Program-made: the position numbers and the translations under genes
Notes under the pieces: generated by a model
The model's database searches: none
What the model was told of the DNA's origin: nothing
Seen by the model: only the letters and a program-made list of their open reading frames with translations
Assembly (NCBI GenBank): GCA_030624325.1
Contig: JAUXKJ010000011.1
Span: 1 to 7,907, forward strand
Reading direction: 5' to 3'
Length of the DNA stretch: 7,907 nucleotides
Source: Nitrososphaerota archaeon
GTDB lineage: Archaea; Thermoproteota; Nitrososphaeria; Nitrososphaerales; Nitrosopumilaceae
Part shown: positions 1-6,071 of the stretch, piece after piece
Layout of the letters: every line of letters starts with the position of its first letter
Position numbering within the stretch: the first letter of the stretch is position 1

Positions 1-1217
1 AGGTTTCATTAGCAATAAATTCTGATAAATCCATTCCAGATTTTCTTACGAATAGATTACAAGAACTTGAAAATGAAATCTCTATAATTCAAATTGGCTC
101 TAACATTCACAAAATAAATTTACCTGAAGAATTTCAAAAAAAGGGATTAGTAATTTCATCAATTGATGATGCACTAAAAAATTATGGAGATATTATTCAA
201 AAAACATTAGAATCAACAAACTCAAAAGAAGACAAATACACAGCATTAAACAACGCTGCATTTAACTCTGGATTATTTATCTACGTTCCTCGAAATTTAA
301 TTTTAGAAAAACCAATTCATATTGTTTCTGCTTTACCCCTTGATGGAACATCTATTATTTCTCGCAATGTAATTGTCACTGAACAAAGTAGTAAAGCTAG
401 CATCGTTCAAGAATTGTATTCTCCTAAAGCACAAGGGCAACAAGCCTACTTGGAATTGTTAAACGTCAGTGTAGGACAGAACAGCCAATTAGACGGTACC
501 ACATTACAAATAATGGATCAAAATTCTGTTAACTTTTCAACTAGAAAATTGATACTTGCTCAAGATAGTAAAACAAACTGGTATCTTGGATTGTTTGGAG
601 CAATGTTATCAAGATATAGAATTGATTATTATCTTAATGGAACAGGTGCATCAGCTAATGATTCTGAGATAGTTTTTGGTAATAACGAACAATCTTTTGA
701 TATATCCTCTAATGTAAACCATGAAAAACCCTCAACTGAAGGAAGGGTTATAGAAAAATCTATTCTCAAAAATAAATCAAAATCATTATTCAAAGGAATG
801 ATACGAATAAAGGAAAATGCTAGCCAATCAAATTCATTTCTTTCTGGCCGCTCCATATTATTAGATGAAGGTGCAAAATCTGATTCTATTCCAGGACTTG
901 AGATATTTACAAACGATGTTAAAGCAACTCACTCTGCTTCTGTTGCACAAATTGATGAGGAACAAATTTTCTATCTTCAAACTCGTTGTCTTGATAGAAA
1001 GGAGGCTGAACGAATCATTGTAGAAGGATTTTTGGAACCTCTTTCTAGAAACATGTCTTATCAAGTTAGAGCATGGATTGCCTATCTCATCGAGTCAAAA
1101 TGGCAGGGACGTGAATTAGCAATCAATAATGATGAACAACTCAAGGCAATTGTAGAAGTAGAAGAAACTAGATACAATGAAAATGCCGAAATCGAACAAC
1201 ACTACAAGTACAGGTGA
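1..1217 (+). CDS. sufD: SufD-like Fe-S cluster assembly scaffold protein, 5' end cut off by the window
   Basis: The reading frame is open from base 3 to the TGA at 1215-1217, giving 404 residues with no start inside the window; full-length SufD proteins are somewhat longer, so only the N-terminus is missing. SufD pairs with SufB, and with the ATPase SufC forms the SufBCD scaffold on which Fe-S clusters are built in the cytoplasm. Recognisable family signatures are ALNNAAFNSG followed by VPRNLILEKPIHI (window residues about 81-108) and a C-terminal core with LLDEGAKSDSIPGLEIF followed by NDVKATHSASVAQIDEE. The histidine in ATHSAS (window residue 310, bases 930-932) aligns by motif with the functional His of E. 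coli SufD (His360). SufB and SufD are paralogues; that histidine and the downstream gene order favour SufD. The TTG at 414 lies within conserved sequence and is not a start. The next gene's ribosome binding site overlaps this stop codon, which indicates an operon. Confidence 0.9.
   Translation, partial: VSLAINSDKSIPDFLTNRLQELENEISIIQIGSNIHKINLPEEFQKKGLVISSIDDALKNYGDIIQKTLESTNSKEDKYTALNNAAFNSGLFIYVPRNLILEKPIHIVSALPLDGTSIISRNVIVTEQSSKASIVQELYSPKAQGQQAYLELLNVSVGQNSQLDGTTLQIMDQNSVNFSTRKLILAQDSKTNWYLGLFGAMLSRYRIDYYLNGTGASANDSEIVFGNNEQSFDISSNVNHEKPSTEGRVIEKSILKNKSKSLFKGMIRIKENASQSNSFLSGRSILLDEGAKSDSIPGLEIFTNDVKATHSASVAQIDEEQIFYLQTRCLDRKEAERIIVEGFLEPLSRNMSYQVRAWIAYLIESKWQGRELAINNDEQLKAIVEVEETRYNENAEIEQHYKYR
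1212..1217 (+). promoter_or_regulatory. Shine-Dalgarno AGGTGA overlapping the sufD stop
   Basis: AGGTGA ends in the sufD TGA stop and lies 5 bases before the TTG at 1223. It is the main support for a TTG start of the ferredoxin gene and implies that ribosomes finishing sufD can reinitiate there. Confidence 0.65.
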
Positions 1218-1222
1218 AATAA

Positions 1223-1534
1223 TTGGGAAATTGGGTCAAGGCGTGTAATGAGAATGAAGTTAAAGCAGGACAATTATTTAGTTTTGATCATCAAGAAAAA
1301 AAAATTCTTGTAGCAAATTTAGGTGGAAATCTTTATGCAACAGATAGAATTTGCACTCATGAAGAAGCTGATCTTTCAACTGGTTTTCTAAGTAAAGAAG
1401 GAGTACGCTGTCCACTCCATCTTTCAGTTTTTAATTTGGAAAATGGAGCCCCACTTAATCCTCCTGCAGAAAAATCACTCAAAACTTACAACGTTAAAAT
1501 AGATTCAAACGAAATTTACGTGGAGGTTAAGTAA
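1223..1534 (+). CDS. Rieske-type [2Fe-2S] ferredoxin in the SUF operon
   Basis: This 103-residue protein is the size of a stand-alone Rieske ferredoxin such as the small electron carriers of aromatic-ring dioxygenases (BphF type). It shows both cluster-binding motifs: C44-T-H46 in the segment ICTHEEADLSTG, and C63-P-L-H66 in RCPLHLSVF. Together these give two Cys and two His ligands for one [2Fe-2S] cluster. The later segment with NGAPLNPPAEKSLKTY matches the third loop (proline loop) of the fold. There is no signal peptide or membrane segment, so it should be a soluble cytoplasmic electron carrier. The start is TTG, chosen for the AGGTGA 5 bases upstream; no ATG lies near. It sits between sufD and sufS, and its stop is directly followed by the sufS ATG. 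A role as electron donor to cluster assembly, or as a redox or cluster-transfer partner, is inferred from position only. No oxygenase gene is visible in the window. Confidence 0.88.
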   Translation: MGNWVKACNENEVKAGQLFSFDHQEKKILVANLGGNLYATDRICTHEEADLSTGFLSKEGVRCPLHLSVFNLENGAPLNPPAEKSLKTYNVKIDSNEIYVEVK

Positions 1535-2779
1535 ATGCAGAGTACTGATGCGTCTTTAGAAAATATAAGAAAAGACTTTCAAATTTTAGACCGCAAAGTA
1601 GGTAACAACAAAACCTTGATTTATTTGGACAATGCTTCAACCACTCAAAAACCTAAACAAGTAATTGATGCAATTACTCATTACTATAATAATTACAATG
1701 CAAATATTCACAGAGCTGTTTACTCTATAGCTCAAGAAGCAACTGAATCTTACGAAAAAACTCGTGATAAAATTGCTCAATTTTTAAACATATCAAAACG
1801 TGAAGAAATTATCTTTGTTCGAGGTACCACCGAAGCAATAAATCTGGTAGCATATGCTTGGGGACGAAAAAACGTAGAGAAAGGTGACATTATCGTTACT
1901 ACTGAATACGAGCACCATAGCAACATTGTACCTTGGCAAATATTGGCAAAAGAAAAAGATGCCAAACTTGAATACATTGGAATTGATGATAATGGAGAAC
2001 TATTGTTAGACCAGTTAGACAAGTATCTCTCAACTGGAAAGGTAAAACTTGTTACCTTTAGTATGGTGTCAAATGTTCTTGGTACAATCAGTGACACTGA
2101 CACAATTATTTCAAAATGCAAAAAGGCTGGTGTGAAAACCCTAATCGATGGTGCACAAGCTGTACCTCACATGAAGGTAGACATTGAGAAATTAGGATGT
2201 GATTTCTTTGCTTTTTCAGCTCACAAAATGTTGGGACCAACAGGAATTGGTGTTTTATGGGTGCGAAAAGACATACTTGAAAAGATGGATCCATTTCATG
2301 GAGGAGGTGATATGATTAGAGAGGTGCACAAGTATGAAACCACTTGGAATGATTTACCATACAAGTTTGAGGCAGGTACTCCTAACATTGCAGATGTAAT
2401 TGGTTTTGGAGCCGCAATTGACTATCTATCTAACATCGGAATGGATAAAATCAGACAACATGAAATTGAAATCACACAATATGCGTTAGAAAAATTATCC
2501 AAAGTTAATAGCCTAAAAATTTACGGTACCAATGACATTTCAAAACGTGGTGGGGTAATTTCATTTAATTTTGCAGACATTCATCCGCATGATGTAGCAC
2601 AAATTATTGATGAAGAAGGAATTGCAGTTAGATCTGGTCATCACTGTGCTCAAGTATTAATGGAAAAATTAGACGTTGCAGCAACATCACGTGCTAGTTT
2701 TTACATTTACAATACTAAAGCCGATGTTGATGCACTAGTAAATTCATTAGAAAAAGTATCTAGGATATTCAAATTATGA
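1535..2779 (+). CDS. sufS: Cysteine desulfurase SufS (group II, PLP-dependent)
   Basis: This 414-residue protein has the normal length for SufS and should convert L-cysteine to alanine, leaving persulfide sulfur on its active-site cysteine for Fe-S assembly. Visible landmarks are the N-terminal IYLDNASTTQKP (29-40), the histidine pair in EYEHHSN (H127/H128, one of which stacks on the cofactor), D205 and Q208 in LIDGAQAV, and the pyridoxal-phosphate lysine K231 in FSAHKMLGPTG. RSGHHCAQ carries the catalytic C371. The short RSGHHCA loop and the overall length fit the SufS/CsdA group rather than NifS/IscS. The ATG follows the ferredoxin stop with no gap, and GGAGGT at 1522-1527 provides a good ribosome binding site 7 bases upstream. 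The stop overlaps the sufU start (ATGA), so the desulfurase and its likely sulfur acceptor are translationally coupled. Confidence 0.95.
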   Translation: MQSTDASLENIRKDFQILDRKVGNNKTLIYLDNASTTQKPKQVIDAITHYYNNYNANIHRAVYSIAQEATESYEKTRDKIAQFLNISKREEIIFVRGTTEAINLVAYAWGRKNVEKGDIIVTTEYEHHSNIVPWQILAKEKDAKLEYIGIDDNGELLLDQLDKYLSTGKVKLVTFSMVSNVLGTISDTDTIISKCKKAGVKTLIDGAQAVPHMKVDIEKLGCDFFAFSAHKMLGPTGIGVLWVRKDILEKMDPFHGGGDMIREVHKYETTWNDLPYKFEAGTPNIADVIGFGAAIDYLSNIGMDKIRQHEIEITQYALEKLSKVNSLKIYGTNDISKRGGVISFNFADIHPHDVAQIIDEEGIAVRSGHHCAQVLMEKLDVAATSRASFYIYNTKADVDALVNSLEKVSRIFKL

Positions 2780-3216
2780 GCAATGCAGACATCTATCACG
2801 AAATGATCATAGACTATTCTAGGAATCCGTTAAACTTTGGCAAACTAGAAAACCCAGACGTAACATACCATGATTCTAATCCACTTTGTGGTGATAGTAT
2901 TGACATTGATTTGAAAATCAAAGAAGATAAAATTTCTGATATAAAATTTCATGGAAAAGGCTGTGCAATCTGTATGGCTTGTACTTCAGTACTTACAGAA
3001 TTAACCAAAGGAAAAGGTATTGATGATGTAAAAAAGATAAATAAAAATGACATTCTTAGCGAGTTGGGCCTTGAACACCTTCAAGCTGTTAGGATAAAAT
3101 GTGCCTTGCTTTCCCTCAAAGTACTCAAATATGCTCTTTATTCATATTTGGCAAAGCATTTGAAGGTAACAGAAGACGCAGATAAATTAAAAGAAGAGGC
3201 TGCTAGTCTTTACTAG
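2776..3216 (+). CDS. sufU: SufU/IscU-family sulfur acceptor or scaffold protein
   Basis: This 146-residue protein belongs to the NifU N-terminal (IscU/SufU) family. The expected metal ligands are visible: C38 and D40 in NPLCGDS, C63 in HGKGCAI, and C109 in RIKCALLS. In the Bacillus type, SufU holds Zn with three Cys and one Asp and accepts persulfide from SufS. Two things mark it as SufU rather than IscU: the residue before the last cysteine is Lys (RIKCA) where IscU has His, and it is coupled to sufS. However, the spacing between the second and third ligand cysteines (63 to 109) is close to IscU (63 to 106 in E. coli) and shorter than in B. subtilis SufU (66 to 128), so the SufU-specific insertion appears absent. 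Two extra cysteines, C66 and C69, make a CxxCxxC cluster. The ATG overlaps the sufS TGA. Confidence 0.9.
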   Translation: MSNADIYHEMIIDYSRNPLNFGKLENPDVTYHDSNPLCGDSIDIDLKIKEDKISDIKFHGKGCAICMACTSVLTELTKGKGIDDVKKINKNDILSELGLEHLQAVRIKCALLSLKVLKYALYSYLAKHLKVTEDADKLKEEAASLY

Positions 3217-3217
3217 T

Positions 3218-3565
3218 ATGGGTGAGTTTACACCTTCAACACCAATTCAGATTCAGGTACGAAAAATAATTTTTGAAAAATTCAATGATCCGGAACTTCG
3301 TTTTACAAACGATGAAATTTTTGATCTTGTAAAAAAAAGAGCTGATGTTGATTCATCGTGGACGATTGATGAGATGGAACCATTCTTCAATGAAATCTGT
3401 GATAGTGGTTTGGTAAGAAACATTGCTCAGAACTTTACTACGATATGGTTCAAATTATTCGATAAAATTGAAAAAATTCAATGTACTTCTTGTAAGAATG
3501 AAATCTATTTGGGAAAATCAGAAGAAAGAATTTGTCCTAATCCCGCATGCAAAAAATCTATTTAG
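3218..3565 (+). CDS. Uncharacterised protein with a C-terminal four-cysteine zinc-ribbon motif, last gene of the SUF operon
   Basis: I do not recognise a named family for this 115-residue protein. The C-terminal 30 residues hold C89-x2-C92 and, 13 residues later, C106-x4-C111 (CPNPAC), a treble-clef or zinc-ribbon-like metal site. Residues about 10-82 look mostly helical, with a pattern (IFEKFNDPELRFTNDEIFDLV, then SWTIDEMEPFFNEICDSGLV, then FTTIWFKL) that would fit a small winged-helix domain, including a helix-helix-strand hairpin order. That fold is my inference. The start ATG lies 1 base after the sufU stop without a convincing ribosome binding site, so coupling to sufU is likely. Its 3' end overlaps the convergent pgk gene by 8 bases. 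Position and architecture suggest a metal-sensing regulator or an accessory factor of Fe-S assembly. A general transcription or RNA-related zinc-ribbon protein that merely sits here is equally possible. Confidence 0.75.
   Translation: MGEFTPSTPIQIQVRKIIFEKFNDPELRFTNDEIFDLVKKRADVDSSWTIDEMEPFFNEICDSGLVRNIAQNFTTIWFKLFDKIEKIQCTSCKNEIYLGKSEERICPNPACKKSI
3551..3556 (-). terminator. Possible U-run terminator for pgk
   Basis: On the minus strand a run of six T begins two bases after the pgk stop codon. Archaeal termination usually needs only a short U-rich stretch, so this could end the pgk transcript inside the coding region of the convergent gene. Such runs are common in AT-rich DNA, so support is weak. 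Confidence 0.25.
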
Positions 3566-4766
3566 CTCTAAATCTAGCTGCAGCATCTTCTAATGATTGG
3601 ATCATTGGCAATTTCTCGCCAGTTAAATACAAAACCAAAGCTCCACCAGCTGTACTAATGTGATTAATTTTTTCAACTAATCCATATTTTTTCAAAGCTG
3701 AAGTTAAATGTCCGCCACTTACTATTGTTGTAGCCATAGAATTTGCCACTCCTTCAAGAATTTCCTTTGTACCTTTGCTAAACTGTTCTTTTTCAAAATA
3801 ACCTGGTGGGCCACTAATGAAGACGGTTCCAGCTCCTGAAATCAATTTTTTATAATATTCTACCGTGTTTGGGCCAAGATCATAGATAGTATCTTCTTTA
3901 GTCAAATCACGAACATCAATTTCTACTCGAGAGCCATCTTTATCGATGGCAACATCTACAGGTGTTGAAAATACATCTGGATATTCTCCTATGAGTGAGT
4001 GCGCCTTTGCGACAATTTCTTCCTCACGTTTTATTCCAAGTGATGCTTTAATCCTGCCTTGTGCTCTCATAAACACATTGCCAATTAGTCCAGTAAGAAG
4101 TACATGATCTGCTCTTCCTTTGTTAATTAGTAGTTTTATCGCCTCTACTCGGTCAGCAACTTTTGAACCTCCAAGAACTACGACGTGAGGAGCCTTGGCT
4201 ACAGTCATTATTTCGTCTAATTTTCTAACTTCACGTTCTACAATTTTTCCAGCACATGCAGGTAAAACATGAGAAAATCCCACTATTGATGGGTGAGATC
4301 GGTGAGCACTGGGAAATGAATCTAGGACGCAAAGGTCAAACAACTTTGCAAGTCGTTGAACCATGATGGTTTTTGATGCGGCTTCTGCAGAAAATTCATA
4401 ATTTTCTTCTGCACACAATCTTAGATTATCAAGTAATAGTATTTCTCCATCTTTCAAATTTTTAATTTCATTTTTAGCAGATGTGCCTATTACATCCTCC
4501 ACATACTTTATTTTCTTATTCAATAATTTTTCAAGAACTTCTGCATGTTTTTCCATACCTGTATAGTCCTTATTTCCTACACGGCCTTGATGAGAAGCAA
4601 CCACTATTTTTGCTTCATTCATTGCGTTAATTGATTCGGTAGCTTCTTCGATTCTTTTTGTACCTGTAATTTCCATGGTATCAGGATTAATTGGACAGTT
4701 CATGTCGACACGAAGAAAAACTGTTTTACCTTTTAATTCAAAATCATCAATGGTTAACAGCTTCAC
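3558..4766 (-). CDS. pgk: Phosphoglycerate kinase, archaeal type
   Basis: This 402-residue protein matches the length and motif order of phosphoglycerate kinase, which interconverts 3-phosphoglycerate plus ATP and 1,3-bisphosphoglycerate plus ADP in the cytoplasm. N-terminal substrate-domain motifs are FLRVDMNCPI (18-26), SHQGRVG (58-64), LLLDNLRLCAEEN (110-121) and DSFPSAHRSHPSIVG (149-163). The nucleotide domain shows VVLGGSKVADRVEAI (196-210), LTGLIGNVF, FISGPPGYFE (316-325), SGGHLTSAL (350-358; archaeal enzymes tend to have GGGH here rather than bacterial GGGD) and STAGGALVLYLTGEKLP (371-387). In an autotrophic ammonia oxidiser it would run mainly toward gluconeogenesis; this is inferred. 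The start is GTG: the ATG five bases upstream is out of frame and ends quickly. A weak TATA-like element about 27 bases upstream suggests a leaderless mRNA. The 3' end overlaps the convergent zinc-ribbon gene by 8 bases. Confidence 0.95.
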   Translation of the reverse strand: MKLLTIDDFELKGKTVFLRVDMNCPINPDTMEITGTKRIEEATESINAMNEAKIVVASHQGRVGNKDYTGMEKHAEVLEKLLNKKIKYVEDVIGTSAKNEIKNLKDGEILLLDNLRLCAEENYEFSAEAASKTIMVQRLAKLFDLCVLDSFPSAHRSHPSIVGFSHVLPACAGKIVEREVRKLDEIMTVAKAPHVVVLGGSKVADRVEAIKLLINKGRADHVLLTGLIGNVFMRAQGRIKASLGIKREEEIVAKAHSLIGEYPDVFSTPVDVAIDKDGSRVEIDVRDLTKEDTIYDLGPNTVEYYKKLISGAGTVFISGPPGYFEKEQFSKGTKEILEGVANSMATTIVSGGHLTSALKKYGLVEKINHISTAGGALVLYLTGEKLPMIQSLEDAAARFRAK

Positions 4767-4788
4767 GCCATTACTTTTTTTTTACCCT

Positions 4789-4797
4789 GTTAAAATC
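4789..4797 (-). promoter_or_regulatory. Weak TATA-like element for pgk
   Basis: The minus strand reads GATTTTAAC, centred about 27 bases before the pgk GTG, the spacing expected for a leaderless archaeal transcript. The match to a TATA box is poor, so this is tentative. Confidence 0.3.
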
Positions 4798-4825
4798 TTT
4801 GAGTCGATCAGAATTCTATTTTTTT

Positions 4826-4855
4826 CTGTAATCTAGACTGTCCTTTTAGATACAG
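4826..4855. repeat. Imperfect inverted repeat with a single bulged A in the pgk/PAP2 divergent region
   Basis: CTGTAATCTA (4826-4835) and TAGATACAG (4847-4855) are complementary over 9 base pairs if one A in the left arm is bulged out; the loop is 11 bases. It lies between two divergent genes and could be a regulator-binding dyad or a hairpin. No T-run follows it, so it does not look like a terminator. Confidence 0.45.
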
Positions 4856-4857
4856 TA

Positions 4858-4947
4858 ATGAATAATGTTAGAGTAATCATGTATTTCCTCTATACATTCC
4901 TAAATGATTCAGAAAAATTAAAAATGTTACAAGTGAGGATATCTTAA
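4858..4947 (+). other. Possible 29-codon leader ORF directly abutting the PAP2 gene
   Basis: An ATG at 4858 opens a 29-residue frame (beginning MNNVRVIMYFLYTF) whose TAA at 4945-4947 is followed with no gap by the TTG of the phosphatase gene. If transcribed, it would be a coupled upstream ORF. There is no ribosome binding site visible for it, and the best TATA-like sequence (TATACA at 4891-4896) lies inside it, which would exclude it from the mRNA. The frame may simply be chance. Confidence 0.15.
4933..4938 (+). promoter_or_regulatory. Shine-Dalgarno GTGAGG before the PAP2 gene
   Basis: GTGAGG ends 9 bases before the TTG at 4948. It decides the start of the phosphatase gene, since no ATG exists near the N-terminus of the conserved frame. 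Confidence 0.5.
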
Positions 4948-5616
4948 TTGCAGAAATGGATTTTTGATTTAAGGTCACGGCCGTTTGTAATTCTAGTACT
5001 TGCTTTCATTTTTATCACAATCTCGGTTCTTTTAGGAATAACTGCCGAGTTTGAAGAATCAGTTGTTGAGTATTTTCAATCGATTTTAGGAAATCAATTT
5101 CTTGATCTTTTAATGCAATCTATTACAGAAACGGGGGATGTAATTTACATGCTTATTTTTGGAGCAATTTTGCTTATTGTAAGAAAGACTAGAAGGATAG
5201 GAATTACACTAATGATTTTGCTGGTATTTACAACAATTCTTACGGGTTATATCAAATGTGGAGTTGATAGAGACAGACCAAACTTGGAATTTACGGGAAC
5301 TCCTTTTCCTATTGAAATAAGCTCTGACACATTTGCCTTATTTTGTGAGGGCGGAGCTAACGCTTCTTATCCATCAGGCCATGCTGCAAGGGCAACAATT
5401 TTTGGAATAATTCTTGGATTGTCTCTTTCTTATCGATTTCCAAGAGGATGCTATCTGTTATTTTTATATCCAATTTTGGTATCAATTAGTAGAGTTTACA
5501 TTTTGCAACATTTCCCAATGGACGTTATTGGTGGAGCAATTTTGGGTGCACTACTAGCAGGTGTAATAGCCAAAAAAACCAAACTGCATAAAATTACTTC
5601 TGAATCAAAAATCTAA
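4948..5616 (+). CDS. PAP2-superfamily membrane phosphatase
   Basis: This 222-residue integral membrane protein carries the complete three-part phosphatidic acid phosphatase type 2 signature. Motif 1 is K-x6-RP (K103 to R110-P111 in KCGVDRDRP), motif 2 is PSGH (S143-G144-H145 in YPSGHAAR), and motif 3 is SR-x5-H-x3-D (R182, H188, D192 in SRVYILQHFPMD). H188 is the family's nucleophile and H145 the acid/base. Hydrophobic stretches near residues 12-31, 64-78, 84-101, 147-163, 167-181 and 193-208 fit the usual six-helix bundle, with the active site at the membrane face. Family members dephosphorylate lipid phosphates such as phosphatidate or polyprenyl pyrophosphate; the substrate here cannot be read from sequence. 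Recycling of an archaeal polyprenyl pyrophosphate carrier is one candidate. The TTG start is supported by GTGAGG upstream. The 3' end overlaps the convergent small gene by 12 bases. Confidence 0.9.
   Translation: MQKWIFDLRSRPFVILVLAFIFITISVLLGITAEFEESVVEYFQSILGNQFLDLLMQSITETGDVIYMLIFGAILLIVRKTRRIGITLMILLVFTTILTGYIKCGVDRDRPNLEFTGTPFPIEISSDTFALFCEGGANASYPSGHAARATIFGIILGLSLSYRFPRGCYLLFLYPILVSISRVYILQHFPMDVIGGAILGALLAGVIAKKTKLHKITSESKI
5572..5578 (-). terminator. Possible U-run terminator for the small minus-strand gene
   Basis: The minus strand has seven consecutive T about 27 bases after the stop of the gene at 5605-5916. It lies inside the PAP2 coding region. Length and position suit an archaeal U-run terminator, but chance is not excluded. 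Confidence 0.25.
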
Positions 5617-5916
5617 TTCTTCTAAAACTTTTGAACTAACTAAAACAATTGCATAATGATCGCTATCATGATGATATGTCCAATATCGAATGTCACGCTC
5701 TTGTTTTGTTTGTCTCAAGCCGTAAGTAACCCCGGTGGTTACAATATATCCAATTCTTTTTGCAACCTTACTTTCTTTTGGCATTAATACTTTGTATCCG
5801 GTTTTTTCATGAGAAAATCCCATCTTTACCATCTCTTCGGATGCCTCTGATGCGTCTTTTTCATCCTTTACAACAAAGGTTTTTGAAATTGGTATTTTAG
5901 AAGGATGAAATTCCAT
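5605..5916 (-). CDS. Uncharacterised small protein (103 residues)
   Basis: I do not recognise the family. The protein, starting MEFHPSKIPISK, is soluble, with no signal peptide or membrane helix. It has an acidic, probably helical segment (DEKDASEASEEMVKMG, about 18-33), a basic stretch (MPKESKVAKRIG, 45-56), then a mixed C-terminal part with RYWTYHHDSDHYAIVLVSS (77-95). The His/Asp cluster at 82-87 is notable but not a metal site I can name. I chose the ATG at 5916 over a TTG at 5937 because conserved-looking sequence starts there and an AT-rich TATA-like element lies about 30 bases upstream, as for a leaderless mRNA. It converges on the PAP2 gene with a 12-base overlap and is divergent from the coiled-coil gene. 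It has ordinary composition for the window, which, with the coherent promoter spacing, favours a real gene. Confidence 0.65.
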   Translation of the reverse strand: MEFHPSKIPISKTFVVKDEKDASEASEEMVKMGFSHEKTGYKVLMPKESKVAKRIGYIVTTGVTYGLRQTKQERDIRYWTYHHDSDHYAIVLVSSKVLEELDF

Positions 5917-5942
5917 TTTACCATTAAATTTAAGCAAATTAA

Positions 5943-5950
5943 CTAATATT
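5943..5950 (-). promoter_or_regulatory. TATA-like element for the 103-residue gene
   Basis: The minus strand reads through AAATATTAG about 30 bases before the ATG at 5916, followed by AT-rich DNA. This suits a leaderless or very short-leader archaeal promoter. The surrounding AT-richness makes the exact box uncertain. Confidence 0.3.
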
Positions 5951-6015
5951 TTTTTTCAAATTTGAGAGGGAAAAAATTTTCTACCCATTTTTTATGTTAA
6001 AAATCTTAACCGAGA

Positions 6016-6037
6016 AGTCAAATCATGACTATAAGTA
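6016..6037 (+). promoter_or_regulatory. Inverted repeat next to a TATA-like box upstream of the coiled-coil gene
   Basis: AGTCA (6016-6020) and TGACT (6026-6030) form a perfect 5-base dyad with a 5-base spacer. CTATAAGTA (6029-6037) overlaps its right arm and lies about 39 bases before the ATG at 6072, which would leave a leader of about 12 bases. A dyad overlapping the TATA/BRE region is where archaeal repressors often bind. Five-base arms can arise by chance. Confidence 0.35.
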
Positions 6038-6071
6038 CAACTTATTCTACTTATTCCTTTGAAAATTAGTA

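Noticed and set aside
414..416. TTG as a possible start of the first gene
   Set aside because: The same frame is open back to base 3 and encodes clear SufB/SufD-family sequence, so this TTG is an internal leucine codon.
629..1064. Two minus-strand open frames opposite sufD
   Set aside because: They give no recognisable protein pattern, overlap a strongly conserved gene and lack promoter signals; they are antisense shadows.
1777..2294. Minus-strand open frames opposite sufS
   Set aside because: They lie entirely under conserved SufS coding sequence and show no domain features.
5917..5937. TTG start at 5937 for the 103-residue protein
   Set aside because: The ATG at 5916 has better promoter spacing, and the added residues look like AT-rich upstream DNA; not fully excluded.
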